From: Anaeromassilibacillus stercoravium
GTDB lineage: Bacteria; Bacillota; Clostridia; Oscillospirales; Acutalibacteraceae
Direction: 5' to 3'
Assembly (NCBI GenBank): GCA_019118845.1
Contig: DWYE01000118.1
Coordinates: 1 to 30,545, forward strand
DNA: 30,545 nucleotides
Shown here: positions 7,104 through 15,119 of the stretch, one piece after another
Position numbering within the stretch: position 1 is the stretch's first letter
Layout of the letters: each line of letters starts with the position of its first letter
Notes under the pieces: model-generated
What the model was told of the DNA's origin: nothing
The model's input: only the letters and a program-made list of their open reading frames with translations
Databases searched by the model: none
Program-made: the position numbers and the translations under genes

Positions 7104-8852
7104 ATGTGGGATCGAAAAATTTTAAAATCCAATGCCAAAACGGCGCTGCGCGGCCGTTATTGGTTGGCGTTTGCCGTGGCGTTGGTGGCAAGCCTCTTGG
7201 CGGGGAAACTGTTCGCCGGAGGGCTTAATCCCTGGAGCTGGGGCCAGATTGGGGAGGCGGCTTCGAGCATTGAAGAGCAGATTACCCCCTATGACGAGCC
7301 ATATTATTATGATTATTACGGGGATTTTGGCGGATATGGCGGCTACATGGACCCATGGGGCGACCCTTATGGGCGCGGATTTAACCATGGATACAACGCC
7401 CCCTATGGCAATTCCTATGGGGATGGATTTGGCGCGTATGACGGCGTGGTCATCGGCTTGTTGGGGACCATCGGCGTGTTGGCCTTTGCCTTTGGCACGG
7501 CATTCCGCGTCTTTGTCAGCAACCCGGTAAACATGGGAAAATGCCGCTATTTTGTACATAACCGCTTTGGGGACAGCCGCTTTGAACATCTTTTCGGCGC
7601 GTTCCGCCGCGGGTATCCCACAGCGGTGGGCGCGATGTTTACCACCGACCTGTTGATCGATTTATGGCTCTATATTCTGATCGCGTTGATGGCCGTCTGT
7701 CTGGTGGCTGTGATCGGCGGCGCCTACATGATGTCGCTGCTGATGATCGTCTGTCTTTTGTTGTTCATCCCGTATTTTATCAAGCTGTACCAGTATACAT
7801 TTGTCAAATACCTGCTGGCGGACAATCCGCAGCTCAAAGGGACGCGCGCCCGCCAGCTCAGCACCATGCTCACCAGCGGGGAAAAGGGTTCCCTCTTTGT
7901 GCTCGACCTGTCCTTCCTGGGATGGTATTTCCTGGGCGCGCTCTGCCTGGGGTTGGGGCATCTGTTCGTCAACCCGTATTACGAAGCGACCAAGGCGGAA
8001 TTGTATATCTTCCTGCGTGAGCGCGCCATCCAGAATGGTCTGCTCGATCCCAGGGAGCTGAACCTGTACCCGGTCCCGCCGGTACCCCCGTACGGGGTGC
8101 CGCAGCAGGATACGGCGTATGCGGCCTATCAAAAACCGGCGCAGGGAGGCCAAGGCCCCTCCTATGGCGCGCCGTCTCCGATGTATCCGGGCGCGCCGGT
8201 GCCGCCGCACGCGCCCACGCAGGGGTACCCGCCTTATGGGACGATGCCGGGCAGCTACCCCAACCCTCCGCAGGGGCAAACGCCGTACGGAGCCACGCCT
8301 CCGCAGAATCCATCGGCCCCGTATCCGCCGTATGGCGCGGCGCCTGCGCAAAATCCGGATGCATCGGGTCCGCATGCGCCATATGGCGTGAATGCCCCTG
8401 GATATCCTGGGGCAGCACCGCAGGCGCCGGCGCCATGGGAACATCCTTCGGAGCCCGCGGCTGCACATCCAGCAGATCCGGGCACGCGGGACATCTTCCA
8501 GGCCCCGCCGCATGATGCGGCTTCGGCAGGGGCGCCAGAGGCCGGGCCCAAGGCCCCCGATTTGACAAAACATCCCCAGCCAGCGCCCACGGGGAGTGCT
8601 TCTGCTGGCGCAGGGCAGGTGGAAGACGAAGCCAATCGGAAGAACGATCCGGCATCGGAGGATTCCGGTGCAAACCAAGCCCCCCTACGCCGACCGCGCT
8701 TTGACCGCCTTTTCCTGGGAAAAGGCGGCAGCAAGGACGGGCGCACGGATCGATTTTGGATGGGAAAAGACCGAAAGCGGGCTTCGGGTTGGAAGTGGAA
8801 GAATTTCATGGAGAGAAAGAAGGATGCGTTATGTGGAGCAGGGAGATCCTGA
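7104..8852 (+). CDS. DUF975-family membrane protein with long Pro/Tyr/Gly-rich extension
   Basis: The 582-residue protein begins MWDRKILKSNAKTALRGRYW, the DUF975 opening, followed by a membrane span. A Tyr/Gly/Asp-rich insert of about 50 residues comes next, with repeats such as YYYDYYGDFGGYGG. The conserved body follows: CRYFVHNRFGD, several membrane spans, LDLSFLGWYFLGALCLG and NPYYEATKAELY. From about residue 320 a low-complexity tail takes over, first with PYG/PPYG repeats, then Pro/Ala-rich, then strongly basic at the end. DUF975 has no known function. ATG at 7104 is preferred over GTG at 7095 because it aligns with the paralogue and follows GAGAGGG. It overlaps the next gene by 22 bases. 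Confidence 0.85.
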   Translation: MWDRKILKSNAKTALRGRYWLAFAVALVASLLAGKLFAGGLNPWSWGQIGEAASSIEEQITPYDEPYYYDYYGDFGGYGGYMDPWGDPYGRGFNHGYNAPYGNSYGDGFGAYDGVVIGLLGTIGVLAFAFGTAFRVFVSNPVNMGKCRYFVHNRFGDSRFEHLFGAFRRGYPTAVGAMFTTDLLIDLWLYILIALMAVCLVAVIGGAYMMSLLMIVCLLLFIPYFIKLYQYTFVKYLLADNPQLKGTRARQLSTMLTSGEKGSLFVLDLSFLGWYFLGALCLGLGHLFVNPYYEATKAELYIFLRERAIQNGLLDPRELNLYPVPPVPPYGVPQQDTAYAAYQKPAQGGQGPSYGAPSPMYPGAPVPPHAPTQGYPPYGTMPGSYPNPPQGQTPYGATPPQNPSAPYPPYGAAPAQNPDASGPHAPYGVNAPGYPGAAPQAPAPWEHPSEPAAAHPADPGTRDIFQAPPHDAASAGAPEAGPKAPDLTKHPQPAPTGSASAGAGQVEDEANRKNDPASEDSGANQAPLRRPRFDRLFLGKGGSKDGRTDRFWMGKDRKRASGWKWKNFMERKKDALCGAGRS

Positions 8853-9631
8853 AATCCAACGCAAAGATTGCCCTGACAGGGCGTTATTGGCGCGCATTTG
8901 TGGTGGCCCTGCTGGTGTCTTTGCTGTCGGGGCTTGCCAACTTGGGAAATACACTCAGCCGCCTGGCGGACACATATGAGTCCTTTTGGGGGATATGGGG
9001 CGCACATGATTTGGAAAATTTTTCGACACATGTACACTTTATGAATTGGCTGGATGCCTGGACGGTTGCCTTGGCGCTGTTTGGCTTCCTGCTTGCGGTC
9101 TTTGTGTACAATGTTTTCCAAGTCGGGCAGGCGCGCTATTTCGTACAGAACCATTTCGGAGGGACGTCGATCGAGACGCTGTTCAGCGGCTTCCGCAGCG
9201 GGTATGGAAATACAGTGGCGGCGATGGTTGTCACCAGCCTGTATGTGTTTTTTTGGTCGCTGCTGTTGCTCATCCCCGGGATTTATAAATCCTATCAGTA
9301 TTTTATGGTGCCATACATCCTCTCCGACAACCCGCATATTCCCGGATACCGTGCGCGCACCATCAGCCGGATGATGACCGACGGGGAGAAGCTCAACATC
9401 TTCCTTCTTGACCTTTCCTTTTTGGGGTGGTATCTGTTGGGCACGCTCTGCCTGGGCGTGGGCGTATTCTTTGTGAACCCGTATTACGAAGCAACCAAAG
9501 CGGAGCTTTATATTTACCTGCGGGACCGCGCCATTCAGACGGGCCAGGTTAGCCCGGAAGAGCTGGGGCTGGTGTTCCATGCGCCGGGCGGGGAAAATCC
9601 TTTTGGCCCGCCGCCAACGTATATGAAGTAA
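8831..9631 (+). CDS. DUF975-family membrane protein, paralogue of the preceding gene
   Basis: The 266-residue protein begins MWSREILKSNAKIALTGRYW and shares with its neighbour the motifs ARYFVQNHFGG, FRSGYGNTVAAM, FLLDLSFLGWYLLGTLCLG and FVNPYYEATKAELY, with about four or five membrane spans. It lacks the Tyr/Gly insert and the long Pro-rich tail, so it represents the basic family length. ATG at 8831 is chosen because it matches the family opening and follows AAGGA at 8819-8823. An open frame reaches 75 bases further upstream but only as read-through of the upstream gene. The pair probably arose by tandem duplication and may form a hetero-oligomer; that is inference. Confidence 0.88.
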   Translation: MWSREILKSNAKIALTGRYWRAFVVALLVSLLSGLANLGNTLSRLADTYESFWGIWGAHDLENFSTHVHFMNWLDAWTVALALFGFLLAVFVYNVFQVGQARYFVQNHFGGTSIETLFSGFRSGYGNTVAAMVVTSLYVFFWSLLLLIPGIYKSYQYFMVPYILSDNPHIPGYRARTISRMMTDGEKLNIFLLDLSFLGWYLLGTLCLGVGVFFVNPYYEATKAELYIYLRDRAIQTGQVSPEELGLVFHAPGGENPFGPPPTYMK

Positions 9632-9660
9632 ACGTTAGAAAATGCCGCAAAACGGAATAA

Positions 9661-9706
9661 GCGGGCGATGCAGTGAAAATGATCCTGCATCGCCCGCCTT
9701 TTTATT
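9661..9706 (+). terminator. Terminator after the DUF975 pair
   Basis: A 13-bp stem GCGGGCGATGCAG (9661-9673) pairs with 9685-9697, followed by CCTTTTTATT. It lies between convergent genes, and the A-rich sequence before the left arm may let it act for the - strand gene too. Confidence 0.88.
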
Positions 9707-9718
9707 GCTGATATGGTG

Positions 9719-10420
9719 TTACCACATGAATTTTTTCACTACCTGCCGGTAGACGTCTTTATAGGCGGATGCGTCGCCTTCCCCCAGGCTCAGCTCTTCG
9801 TTTGTCATGGAGGGGATGGAGAGCGCATCCCAGCTCAAGGGATAAATGACCGGATACCGGCCAAATTCGCGCCAAAGAGGGAAGTATATTCCAGCTTCCT
9901 CTCCTTGGTCGAATGGATCGTCGAAAAAGAACAGATATTCCTTCCCTGGCTCAGAAGGCGCGTAAAGTTCAGAGCATCCCGGTGACCGTTTGATGGTTTC
10001 CACGCCGTCTTGGTTGTCCACATAATAGGGCTCCGCAACTTTGATCTGGTCGCCCACCTGAAGATCCCCCTGGATAACCTTGGTGATTTCAAATGTGGAG
10101 GTCGTCTGTGCGGAAAGGACGCTCCGCTCTCCGGGTGCAGCGCCGCGGCCAAGATCGAGCACCTCGTCCAAATACGTGATGTCTCCCTGTGCGTCGTCCA
10201 AGAAGGTCCCCCGGACAATCAGTGCGGCGGTTTCGGGCATTTCGGATACGGTCCTTGGGATGCCGGCTGGATAATGGTATTCTACCAGGGGGGATGCACG
10301 GCCGTCCGTCCCTAAGATCGCCCGATAGAGCGAATCGTCCGAGTAGGAGTTGCAGGAGCAAAACAGGGTAAGCAGCCCTAGGCAAACAAGCACTGGCAAA
10401 GCTGTTTTTTTCCAGGTCAC
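9719..10420 (-). CDS. Putative lipoprotein, unknown function
   Basis: The 233-residue protein begins VTWKKTALPVLVCLGLLTLF followed by CSCNSYSDD, a short basic start, a hydrophobic core and a lipobox-like F-C-S-C, so it is probably anchored to the outer face of the membrane. The body has a beta-rich OB-like section (AALIVRGTFLDDAQGDITYL, STFEITKVIQGDLQVGDQIKV) and an acidic second half (KEYLFFFDDPFDQGEEAG). This recalls small extracellular proteins with an 'expression of a transport cost' pattern (VIRGTV ... VTEVLKGD), of unknown role. GTG at 10420-10418 is preferred to an upstream ATG because GAGGGGG precedes it and it places the signal peptide at the N terminus. Confidence 0.75.
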   Translation of the reverse strand: MTWKKTALPVLVCLGLLTLFCSCNSYSDDSLYRAILGTDGRASPLVEYHYPAGIPRTVSEMPETAALIVRGTFLDDAQGDITYLDEVLDLGRGAAPGERSVLSAQTTSTFEITKVIQGDLQVGDQIKVAEPYYVDNQDGVETIKRSPGCSELYAPSEPGKEYLFFFDDPFDQGEEAGIYFPLWREFGRYPVIYPLSWDALSIPSMTNEELSLGEGDASAYKDVYRQVVKKFMW

Positions 10421-10735
10421 AGATATCGTCCCCCTCGTCTGGAGTTGCAGGATCAGAGAATAGATGGCCATTTGGCGTCTGATTATATTATAGAAAGAGA
10501 ATAAATAGAGTTCTATTTGCAAATTACACAAATTTTACAGGGAGATTTAGGCCGAGAATCCAGATGGAAAAAATCCTGTGTGGTTGTGTCTCCTTTCCAT
10601 ACAGCACCTAGCATGGGAGCGCTTTTGCATGCAGGATGGCTTTTAACGGCGGTTGTCCCTTTGGGGGCTCCTCCTGACTCCTGGAAGCAAAAACGCCTGC
10701 CCCATATGGAGCAGGCGTTTCCTATTGCGGTTGGA
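10421..10735. other. Intergenic region between lipoprotein and glyoxalase-like gene
   Basis: The region has the 5' flank of the lipoprotein gene, with overlapping TATAAT-like elements on the - strand at 10482-10492 but no convincing -35. It also has the terminator hairpin of the glyoxalase-like gene at 10691-10720. No gene is seen. Confidence 0.5.
10687..10720 (-). terminator. Terminator of the glyoxalase-like gene
   Basis: AAACGCCTGC (10691-10700) pairs with GCAGGCGTTT (10711-10720). On the - strand the stem runs into GTTTTTGC. It begins 16 bases after the stop at 10736. Confidence 0.8.
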
Positions 10736-11101
10736 TCAACGGTCCAGGATTTCAATCCAGTAGCCGTCGGGGTCGTGGATGAAATAGAGGTCCATCGCGC
10801 GGTTTTCAAAGCAGATGCAGCCCATTTCTTCGTGCAGGGCATGCGCGGCGGCCTTGTCCTCCACGCGCACGGCGAGGTGGATCTCGTTGTCGCCCAGGTT
10901 ATAGGGCTCGGTGCGGTCGCGCAGCCAGGTCAGCTCCAGCTCAAACGGCGTGGCGCCGTCGGAGAGGTAGACCAGGATGAAGGAGCCGTCCGGCGCTTCC
11001 TTCCGGCGGTGTTCCTTGAGGCCGAGTGCTTTGTCATAAAACGCGAGGCTTTTTTGCAGGTCAAAGACGTTCAAATTGGCATGTAAAAAGGTGGATTTCA
11101 T
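10736..11101 (-). CDS. Glyoxalase I-like (VOC superfamily) metalloenzyme
   Basis: The 121-residue protein has the two beta-alpha-beta-beta-beta halves of the VOC fold. The likely metal ligands match GloA: His7 (FLHANLNV), Glu56 (FELELTW), His75 (NEIHLAV) and Glu117 (YWIEILDR). Lactoylglutathione lyase detoxifies methylglyoxal; in a clostridium the cosubstrate may be another thiol, so a gene symbol is withheld. ATG at 11101 follows GGAGG with 8 bases between. It is flanked by its own terminator and appears monocistronic. Confidence 0.88.
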   Translation of the reverse strand: MKSTFLHANLNVFDLQKSLAFYDKALGLKEHRRKEAPDGSFILVYLSDGATPFELELTWLRDRTEPYNLGDNEIHLAVRVEDKAAAHALHEEMGCICFENRAMDLYFIHDPDGYWIEILDR

Positions 11102-11240
11102 ATCCGTTTCCTCCGTGGTGGGATTTTTTTAAAGCATGCCATGATTTGCTCTTTTTATGATTGCAAATTCGAAAATAATAAAGCGCACGGCAAAAATCTG
11201 CCGGTGGGATGGCTCTGGATGGAGGCCCAAAATTGCGGCC

Positions 11241-12155
11241 TTATGCGTAGAGTAAGCAGGCATCCCCACTGGTGGTATCCAGCCGGATGGATGCGCCGCC
11301 GTCTTTATAGCGGAATTCGTTGCCGCCCTGGAACCCGGGGAAGGCGCAGATCAGATCGCCCGACGAGCTGTGGAGCTGCGCCGTAAAGCCGTCGTTTTCC
11401 GGGAGGAAGAGAAGCACGTCGCCGGAGGTGGATTGTATGGTGGCTTCGGTAATCATTTGGCTTGTTCGCAGGGAGACATCTCCGGATGTGCTGGTGGCCG
11501 TGATCTGGGAGAGCTTCCCGGAGATCTCCATGTCCCCGCTGGTGGTTTGGCAGGCCAACTGTTCCACAGTGACATCCCGGCAGAGAAAGTCGCCGTTGTG
11601 GGAGGCAAAAGCCAATTCCTGATAGACGCCGGAGAGCTCTGCGTCCCCGGACTGTGTGCGGACTTCCAGGCGTTCTGCTTGCAGGGCGTCAAAGAAAAGG
11701 TCGCCGTCAGTGGTTTCCAGGGACAGGGCGTCATAGGTTTCTTCCGGCAGGTAGACCTCCAAATCGGAACCGATCGAAAAGGGGAATGGGCCGATCGCAA
11801 GGCCAGCTGTCGTGCTGCCATCTGTAACCGTCAGAACACCGTCGCGGACGGATGCCTGGAAAAACTGCTCTTCCGGCGTGTTTTTGACCCCTTTTTGCAC
11901 AATTTTGATTTCGGAGCTGCTGCTGGAGCGAATAGAAACGTCGCCGCCATTCCAACGGAGGTCCAGGGATTGGACAGGGTCTGTAAAGGTTTGCTCATGG
12001 ACTGTCTGATACGAACTGTTGTGATACCAACCTCGCAAGGGCAGAAACAGCCCGCCCCAACCGCCATTGTACCACAGGTAACCAAAGAGTGTGGCAAACA
12101 GCACGAATACGAGGCTCCAAATACCAATGGAAACTTTTGCTGCGGTCTTGCCCAT
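11241..12155 (-). CDS. DUF4097-family membrane-anchored beta-repeat protein
   Basis: The 304-residue protein has one N-terminal membrane span (about residues 10-28), then an extracellular repeat region. It carries many copies of the DUF4097 turn T-S-G-D (QTTSGDMEI, TSTSGDVSL, QSTSGDVLL, HSSSGDLIC, DTTSGDACL), which form a stacked beta-helix-like surface as in LiaG-type proteins. The ATG at 12155 comes 4 bases after the upstream stop, and its AGGAGG lies within the last codons of that gene, so the two are translationally coupled. Together with the PadR and HAAS-type genes it forms the common PadR-HAAS-DUF4097 operon, thought to act in envelope stress sensing; the exact role is unknown. Confidence 0.88.
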   Translation of the reverse strand: MGKTAAKVSIGIWSLVFVLFATLFGYLWYNGGWGGLFLPLRGWYHNSSYQTVHEQTFTDPVQSLDLRWNGGDVSIRSSSSSEIKIVQKGVKNTPEEQFFQASVRDGVLTVTDGSTTAGLAIGPFPFSIGSDLEVYLPEETYDALSLETTDGDLFFDALQAERLEVRTQSGDAELSGVYQELAFASHNGDFLCRDVTVEQLACQTTSGDMEISGKLSQITATSTSGDVSLRTSQMITEATIQSTSGDVLLFLPENDGFTAQLHSSSGDLICAFPGFQGGNEFRYKDGGASIRLDTTSGDACLLYA

Positions 12156-12159
12156 GTTT

Positions 12160-12795
12160 CTACCTCCTCAGGGCGACGACACCCTTGATAATATTTTCCA
12201 CTGCCGCTGCCATGATAAACAAGATCCAGGAAAAGCTCCAGATGCCAAAGAGAAAGCTGACGAATAGATAGATCCCGACGACAATGCTCCAATAAGCGCC
12301 CTTAAAGGCGTTCAAAGCGTCGCGCTGCCGGTCGTTCTTCACATGCCATTCTTTAAATTCCTCGACAATCGTGTCGTCCGCGCGGGCATAATGCGGTTTC
12401 GTCATGCTGTTATAGATGAGCAGGCCTGTTGCAGCGGCAATAAAGAGGAACATTGCCCCGATTCCCCAAGGGCCGCGGAGCAAGATCACCATAAACGGGC
12501 TCATGATATACAGCGCCACCGCAATGGCGGTGCGCAGGGCGCGTATGCTCGATTCGCGCATAGGGGGCGGTTCAAGAGGGGAAGGGCCGCGTACGCTGTC
12601 GATCAGCTCGTCGATGTCGCCGATGCTGCGGATCACAGCATTATAAGCATCCTCTTCCGACATCCCCTGGCGCAGGCGGTCGTTGTATTTTTCCACCAGA
12701 TTGGAGAAAAGTTCCTCGCGGAGATCCTCAACCCGGCGGGTTTTGGGAGCGTCCGCGAAGGCGTGCTCCAGATAGGCGCGAATTCGGTCAATCAT
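12160..12795 (-). CDS. HAAS/permease-prefix-type membrane protein of a PadR operon
   Basis: The 211-residue protein opens with a helical soluble domain, MIDRIRAYLEHAF to about residue 70 (LREELFSNLVEKYNDRL, GMSEEDAYNAVIRSIGDIDELI). This is the HAAS/DUF1700-like domain often found next to PadR regulators. Two pairs of hydrophobic spans follow (AIAVALYIMSPFMVILL, WGIGAMFLFIAAATGLLIY, and two near the C terminus). ATG at 12795 follows AAGGAAGG with 9 bases between; the longer open frame to 12855 overlaps the PadR gene and lacks a ribosome site. It lies 17 bases after the PadR stop. Confidence 0.85.
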   Translation of the reverse strand: MIDRIRAYLEHAFADAPKTRRVEDLREELFSNLVEKYNDRLRQGMSEEDAYNAVIRSIGDIDELIDSVRGPSPLEPPPMRESSIRALRTAIAVALYIMSPFMVILLRGPWGIGAMFLFIAAATGLLIYNSMTKPHYARADDTIVEEFKEWHVKNDRQRDALNAFKGAYWSIVVGIYLFVSFLFGIWSFSWILFIMAAAVENIIKGVVALRR

Positions 12796-12812
12796 AAATG
12801 ATAGCCTTCCTT

Positions 12813-13136
12813 TCACAAAATCAGTTTGTCGATCAGGTCTTTGGTGCGTGCCCATTCCGCAACAGCGGCTTGGTACTGCGCCCGACCCTCCTCGGTGATG
12901 GTGTAGTAGCGCCGGCGGGCGCCCGTGGTTTCATCCCCCCAATAGGAGAGGATCAGCCCGGCCTGTTCCAGGCGGCGGAATGCTGTATAGAGGGTAGCCT
13001 CTTTGAGTTCGTATTGGTTGCCGGTTTTTTCTTGCACGGCTTTGTTGATTTCATATCCATAGCTGTCCTTTTCGATCAACTGCCGCAGAATGATGGTGTC
13101 CGTATGCCCACGGATCATATCGGCCGTGATGGACAA
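12813..13136 (-). CDS. PadR-family transcriptional regulator
   Basis: The 107-residue protein is a winged-helix PadR repressor of the short (PadR-s1) kind: IRGHTDTIILRQLIEKDSYGYEI, LKEATLYTAFRRLEQAGLILSYW, then RRRYYTITEEGRAQ for the wing. The start is TTG at 13136, which gives MSITADMIRGHTD and matches the family's N-terminal spacing; AAAGGA lies 11 bases upstream. As first gene of the three-gene operon, and with a palindrome over its promoter (13172-13200), it most likely represses its own operon until a signal, often a drug or envelope stress, releases it. Confidence 0.92.
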   Translation of the reverse strand: MSITADMIRGHTDTIILRQLIEKDSYGYEINKAVQEKTGNQYELKEATLYTAFRRLEQAGLILSYWGDETTGARRRYYTITEEGRAQYQAAVAEWARTKDLIDKLIL

Positions 13137-13162
13137 TCCTGCTCACATCCTTTCTGAGTTAT

Positions 13163-13200
13163 AATATAATACAATATACCTCATCTGCCAAGGTATATTG
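13163..13200 (-). promoter_or_regulatory. PadR operon promoter with overlapping operator palindrome
   Basis: A perfect 10-bp inverted repeat CAATATACCT (13172-13181) and AGGTATATTG (13191-13200) has a 9-base centre. On the - strand TTGGCA (13191-13186) and TATATT (13168-13163) are 17 bases apart, so the palindrome covers the -35 box and most of the spacer. A PadR dimer bound here would block polymerase. Confidence 0.75.
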
Positions 13201-13289
13201 AAAATGAATATAATGAATTTTTTGGGGATGCAATAGGGGGCGCAAAAAGTTCGGCCGGTTACCGGACACTGGAACACATAGGGGACAAA

Positions 13290-13327
13290 AAACAGGCCGT
13301 CCCCGGGTCCCCGAGAGCGGCCTGTTT
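13290..13327 (-). terminator. Terminator of the DegV-family gene
   Basis: AAACAGGCCG (13290-13299) pairs with CGGCCTGTTT (13318-13327) around an 18-base GC-rich loop. On the - strand it runs into TTTTTTGTCC, and it lies 14 bases beyond the stop at 13341. Confidence 0.8.
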
Positions 13328-13340
13328 GGAAATTCGTATG

Positions 13341-14198
13341 TCACTTGGTCAAAAAGAGGACCCCCAGCGTGTTGGGCCCGCAGTGGCAGGAGATGGTGCA
13401 GCTTGCGCGGGTTACGCAGATTTCCCGGAAGTCCGCAATTTGCTGGATGGTGCTGCGGACGAGGTCGATGTAGTTTTGGGAAATCCCCGAGTGGGTGATA
13501 AAGACCCGGTCTAACACCAGGTCTGCGCGGTCCGCCAGCTTGTCCCGCGTGTATTGCGGCAGCACTTTTTCCAAGCTGCCGCGGTACTTTTTGCCGACAC
13601 TCATCGCGCCGCCGCGAAGGTTATCCACCTCAATGCAGGGTTTCAGGCGCAGCAGGTTGGCGCCGAGCGCCGTCACAGCGGAGCAGCGGCCGCCCGCGTG
13701 CATGAACTCCAGGGTATCCAGGATAAAACTGGCGTGGGAATGCGCGGTGAGCGCGGAGACCTCCTGATAAATCTCTTTGGCGGACATCCCGCGGGCAATG
13801 CGCCGCCCTGCCTCGATCACCAGAAGTCCCATGCCCGTGGAAAGGTTGCATGAATCGATCACATAGACGTGCCCCAATTCCTCCGCGGCGAGGCGGCAGT
13901 TCTGGTGGGCGGCGGACAGCGCCGATCCCAGGTTGATGTGGATGACCTCATAGCCCTCGTCCACCCATTGTTTAAAATATTCATAGAATTCCATGGTGCT
14001 GATCGCTGCGGTTTTGGGAAGCAGCTTCTTTTCCCGGTAGGTGCGGTAAAGATCCTCCGGTTGGATATCCACGCCGTCCATATACTGCTGCCCATCCAAA
14101 AGGATGTGATAGGGGAAGTACTGCACTTGGTAACGTTCTTTTAGCTCCGGGCTCAGGTCACAGGTACTGTCTGCGCTGAGAATGATTTTATTGGCCAT
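13341..14198 (-). CDS. DegV-family fatty-acid-binding protein (FakB-like)
   Basis: The 285-residue protein has the DegV layout: ILSADSTCDLSPEL at the N terminus, a TAAISTMEFYEYF segment with the Ser/Thr that binds the lipid carboxylate, INLGSALSAAHQN, DSCNLSTGMGLLVIEAG, and LEFMHAGGRCSAVTALGANLLRLKPCIEV. FakB proteins hold a fatty acid while FakA phosphorylates it, feeding exogenous fatty acids to phospholipid synthesis; DegV paralogues differ in chain preference, which cannot be read here. ATG at 14198 follows GGGAGGAG with 5 bases between. It appears monocistronic. Confidence 0.92.
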   Translation of the reverse strand: MANKIILSADSTCDLSPELKERYQVQYFPYHILLDGQQYMDGVDIQPEDLYRTYREKKLLPKTAAISTMEFYEYFKQWVDEGYEVIHINLGSALSAAHQNCRLAAEELGHVYVIDSCNLSTGMGLLVIEAGRRIARGMSAKEIYQEVSALTAHSHASFILDTLEFMHAGGRCSAVTALGANLLRLKPCIEVDNLRGGAMSVGKKYRGSLEKVLPQYTRDKLADRADLVLDRVFITHSGISQNYIDLVRSTIQQIADFREICVTRASCTISCHCGPNTLGVLFLTK

Positions 14199-14409
14199 GC
14201 TTTCTCCTCCCGTACAGCCTTACGGCTGACCTTAACAAGACCCACACCGCCCAAACCGGTGTGTTCCAAATTTACTGCCGGGCATCCCGGCGATTTTCCT
14301 TTATGATACCGCGTTTGGCAGTATTTTTCAATATGGCAATCGGCAAGAGGAAATTGCTTTTTTCCGACGGAGGGGATACAATGGAGGAAAACGACGGGGG
14401 AGAGAACCT
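14199..14409. other. Divergent spacer with two hairpins and a motif shared with the ilv spacer
   Basis: CACACCG pairs with CGGTGTG near 14243-14263, and GCCGGG pairs with CCCGGC near 14277-14291. Between them lies TGTTCCAAATTTACT. The same hairpin-TTCCAAA-hairpin arrangement is seen at 1440-1490. The region serves as the 5' flank of both DegV (-) and macrodomain (+) genes. Confidence 0.4.
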
Positions 14410-14925
14410 ATGGACTTACAAATCGTACGTGGAGATATCACGACCTTTCCGGTGGACGCCATTGTCAACGCCGCCAATACTTCGCTGCTGGGCGGGGGCG
14501 GGGTAGACGGCGCGATCCACCGCGCGGCCGGACCGGAGCTGTTGGCTGAATGCCGCACGCTGCACGGATGCAAGACGGGAAAGGCAAAGATCACGAAGGG
14601 ATACCGGCTTCCCGCCAAATATGTGATCCATACGCCGGGCCCGATCTGGACCGGGGGCGGGAGCCATGAGGCGGAACTCCTGGAGAGCTGCTACCGGTCC
14701 TGCCTGGAACTGGCGGAGGCGAATGGGTGCCGCACGGTGGCGTTCCCCTCCATCAGCACCGGGGTATACCATTTCCCGCTGGAACAGGCAGCGGAGATCG
14801 CGGTGCGCACCATCCTGGAATATGGGAAGGGCGGAACGGCCATTGAAGTGGTGGAGATGGTCTGTTTTGACGGCCGGACCAAGGCTGCCTATGACGCAGC
14901 GCTTGCGAAAATGAAAGAGCGGTAA
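14410..14925 (+). CDS. Macrodomain protein, likely ADP-ribose / O-acetyl-ADP-ribose hydrolase
   Basis: The 171-residue protein is a single MacroD/YmdB-type macrodomain. GDITTFPVDAIVNAAN (NAAN at 20-23) and the substrate loop GGGGVDGAIHRAAG (Asp33 in the position of the catalytic Asp) are intact, as is the second loop SISTGVYHFPLEQAA. Such enzymes remove ADP-ribose from acidic residues and cleave O-acetyl-ADP-ribose; some reverse dedicated toxins. The ATG at 14410 follows GGGGGAGAG. It stands alone on the + strand and ends before a bidirectional terminator. It could erase marks made by the PARP-like protein at 5828, but this is only suggested by both being in the window. Confidence 0.92.
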   Translation: MDLQIVRGDITTFPVDAIVNAANTSLLGGGGVDGAIHRAAGPELLAECRTLHGCKTGKAKITKGYRLPAKYVIHTPGPIWTGGGSHEAELLESCYRSCLELAEANGCRTVAFPSISTGVYHFPLEQAAEIAVRTILEYGKGGTAIEVVEMVCFDGRTKAAYDAALAKMKER

Positions 14926-15059
14926 GCTTTTCGATGTGTGGCGCAGCGGCGTCCACCGGTTATAAATGGCTTATCGAACGGCTGGGCGTTTTCCTGCATT
15001 TGTAGGGCCCATTTTCTACCTATGGGAAAATGGCGGAATAATCGAATAAAAAGACTTAC

Positions 15060-15105
15060 ATAAAAGGGTTCGGGCAGCCTTGTTTGGTTGCCCGAACCCT
15101 TTTAT
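15060..15105. terminator. Bidirectional terminator between convergent genes
   Basis: A perfect 17-bp stem pairs 15060-15076 with 15089-15105 around a 12-base loop. The arms end in ATAAAA and TTTTAT, giving U-tracts on both strands. It serves the macrodomain gene (+) and the five-gene operon (-). Confidence 0.9.
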
Positions 15106-15119
15106 TTGATCTTCTTTAC

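Noticed and set aside
8255..9580. A 441-codon open frame on the - strand over the DUF975 pair
   Set aside because: Antisense shadow that depends on the PYG-repeat codons; the + strand pair has family motifs and ribosome sites.
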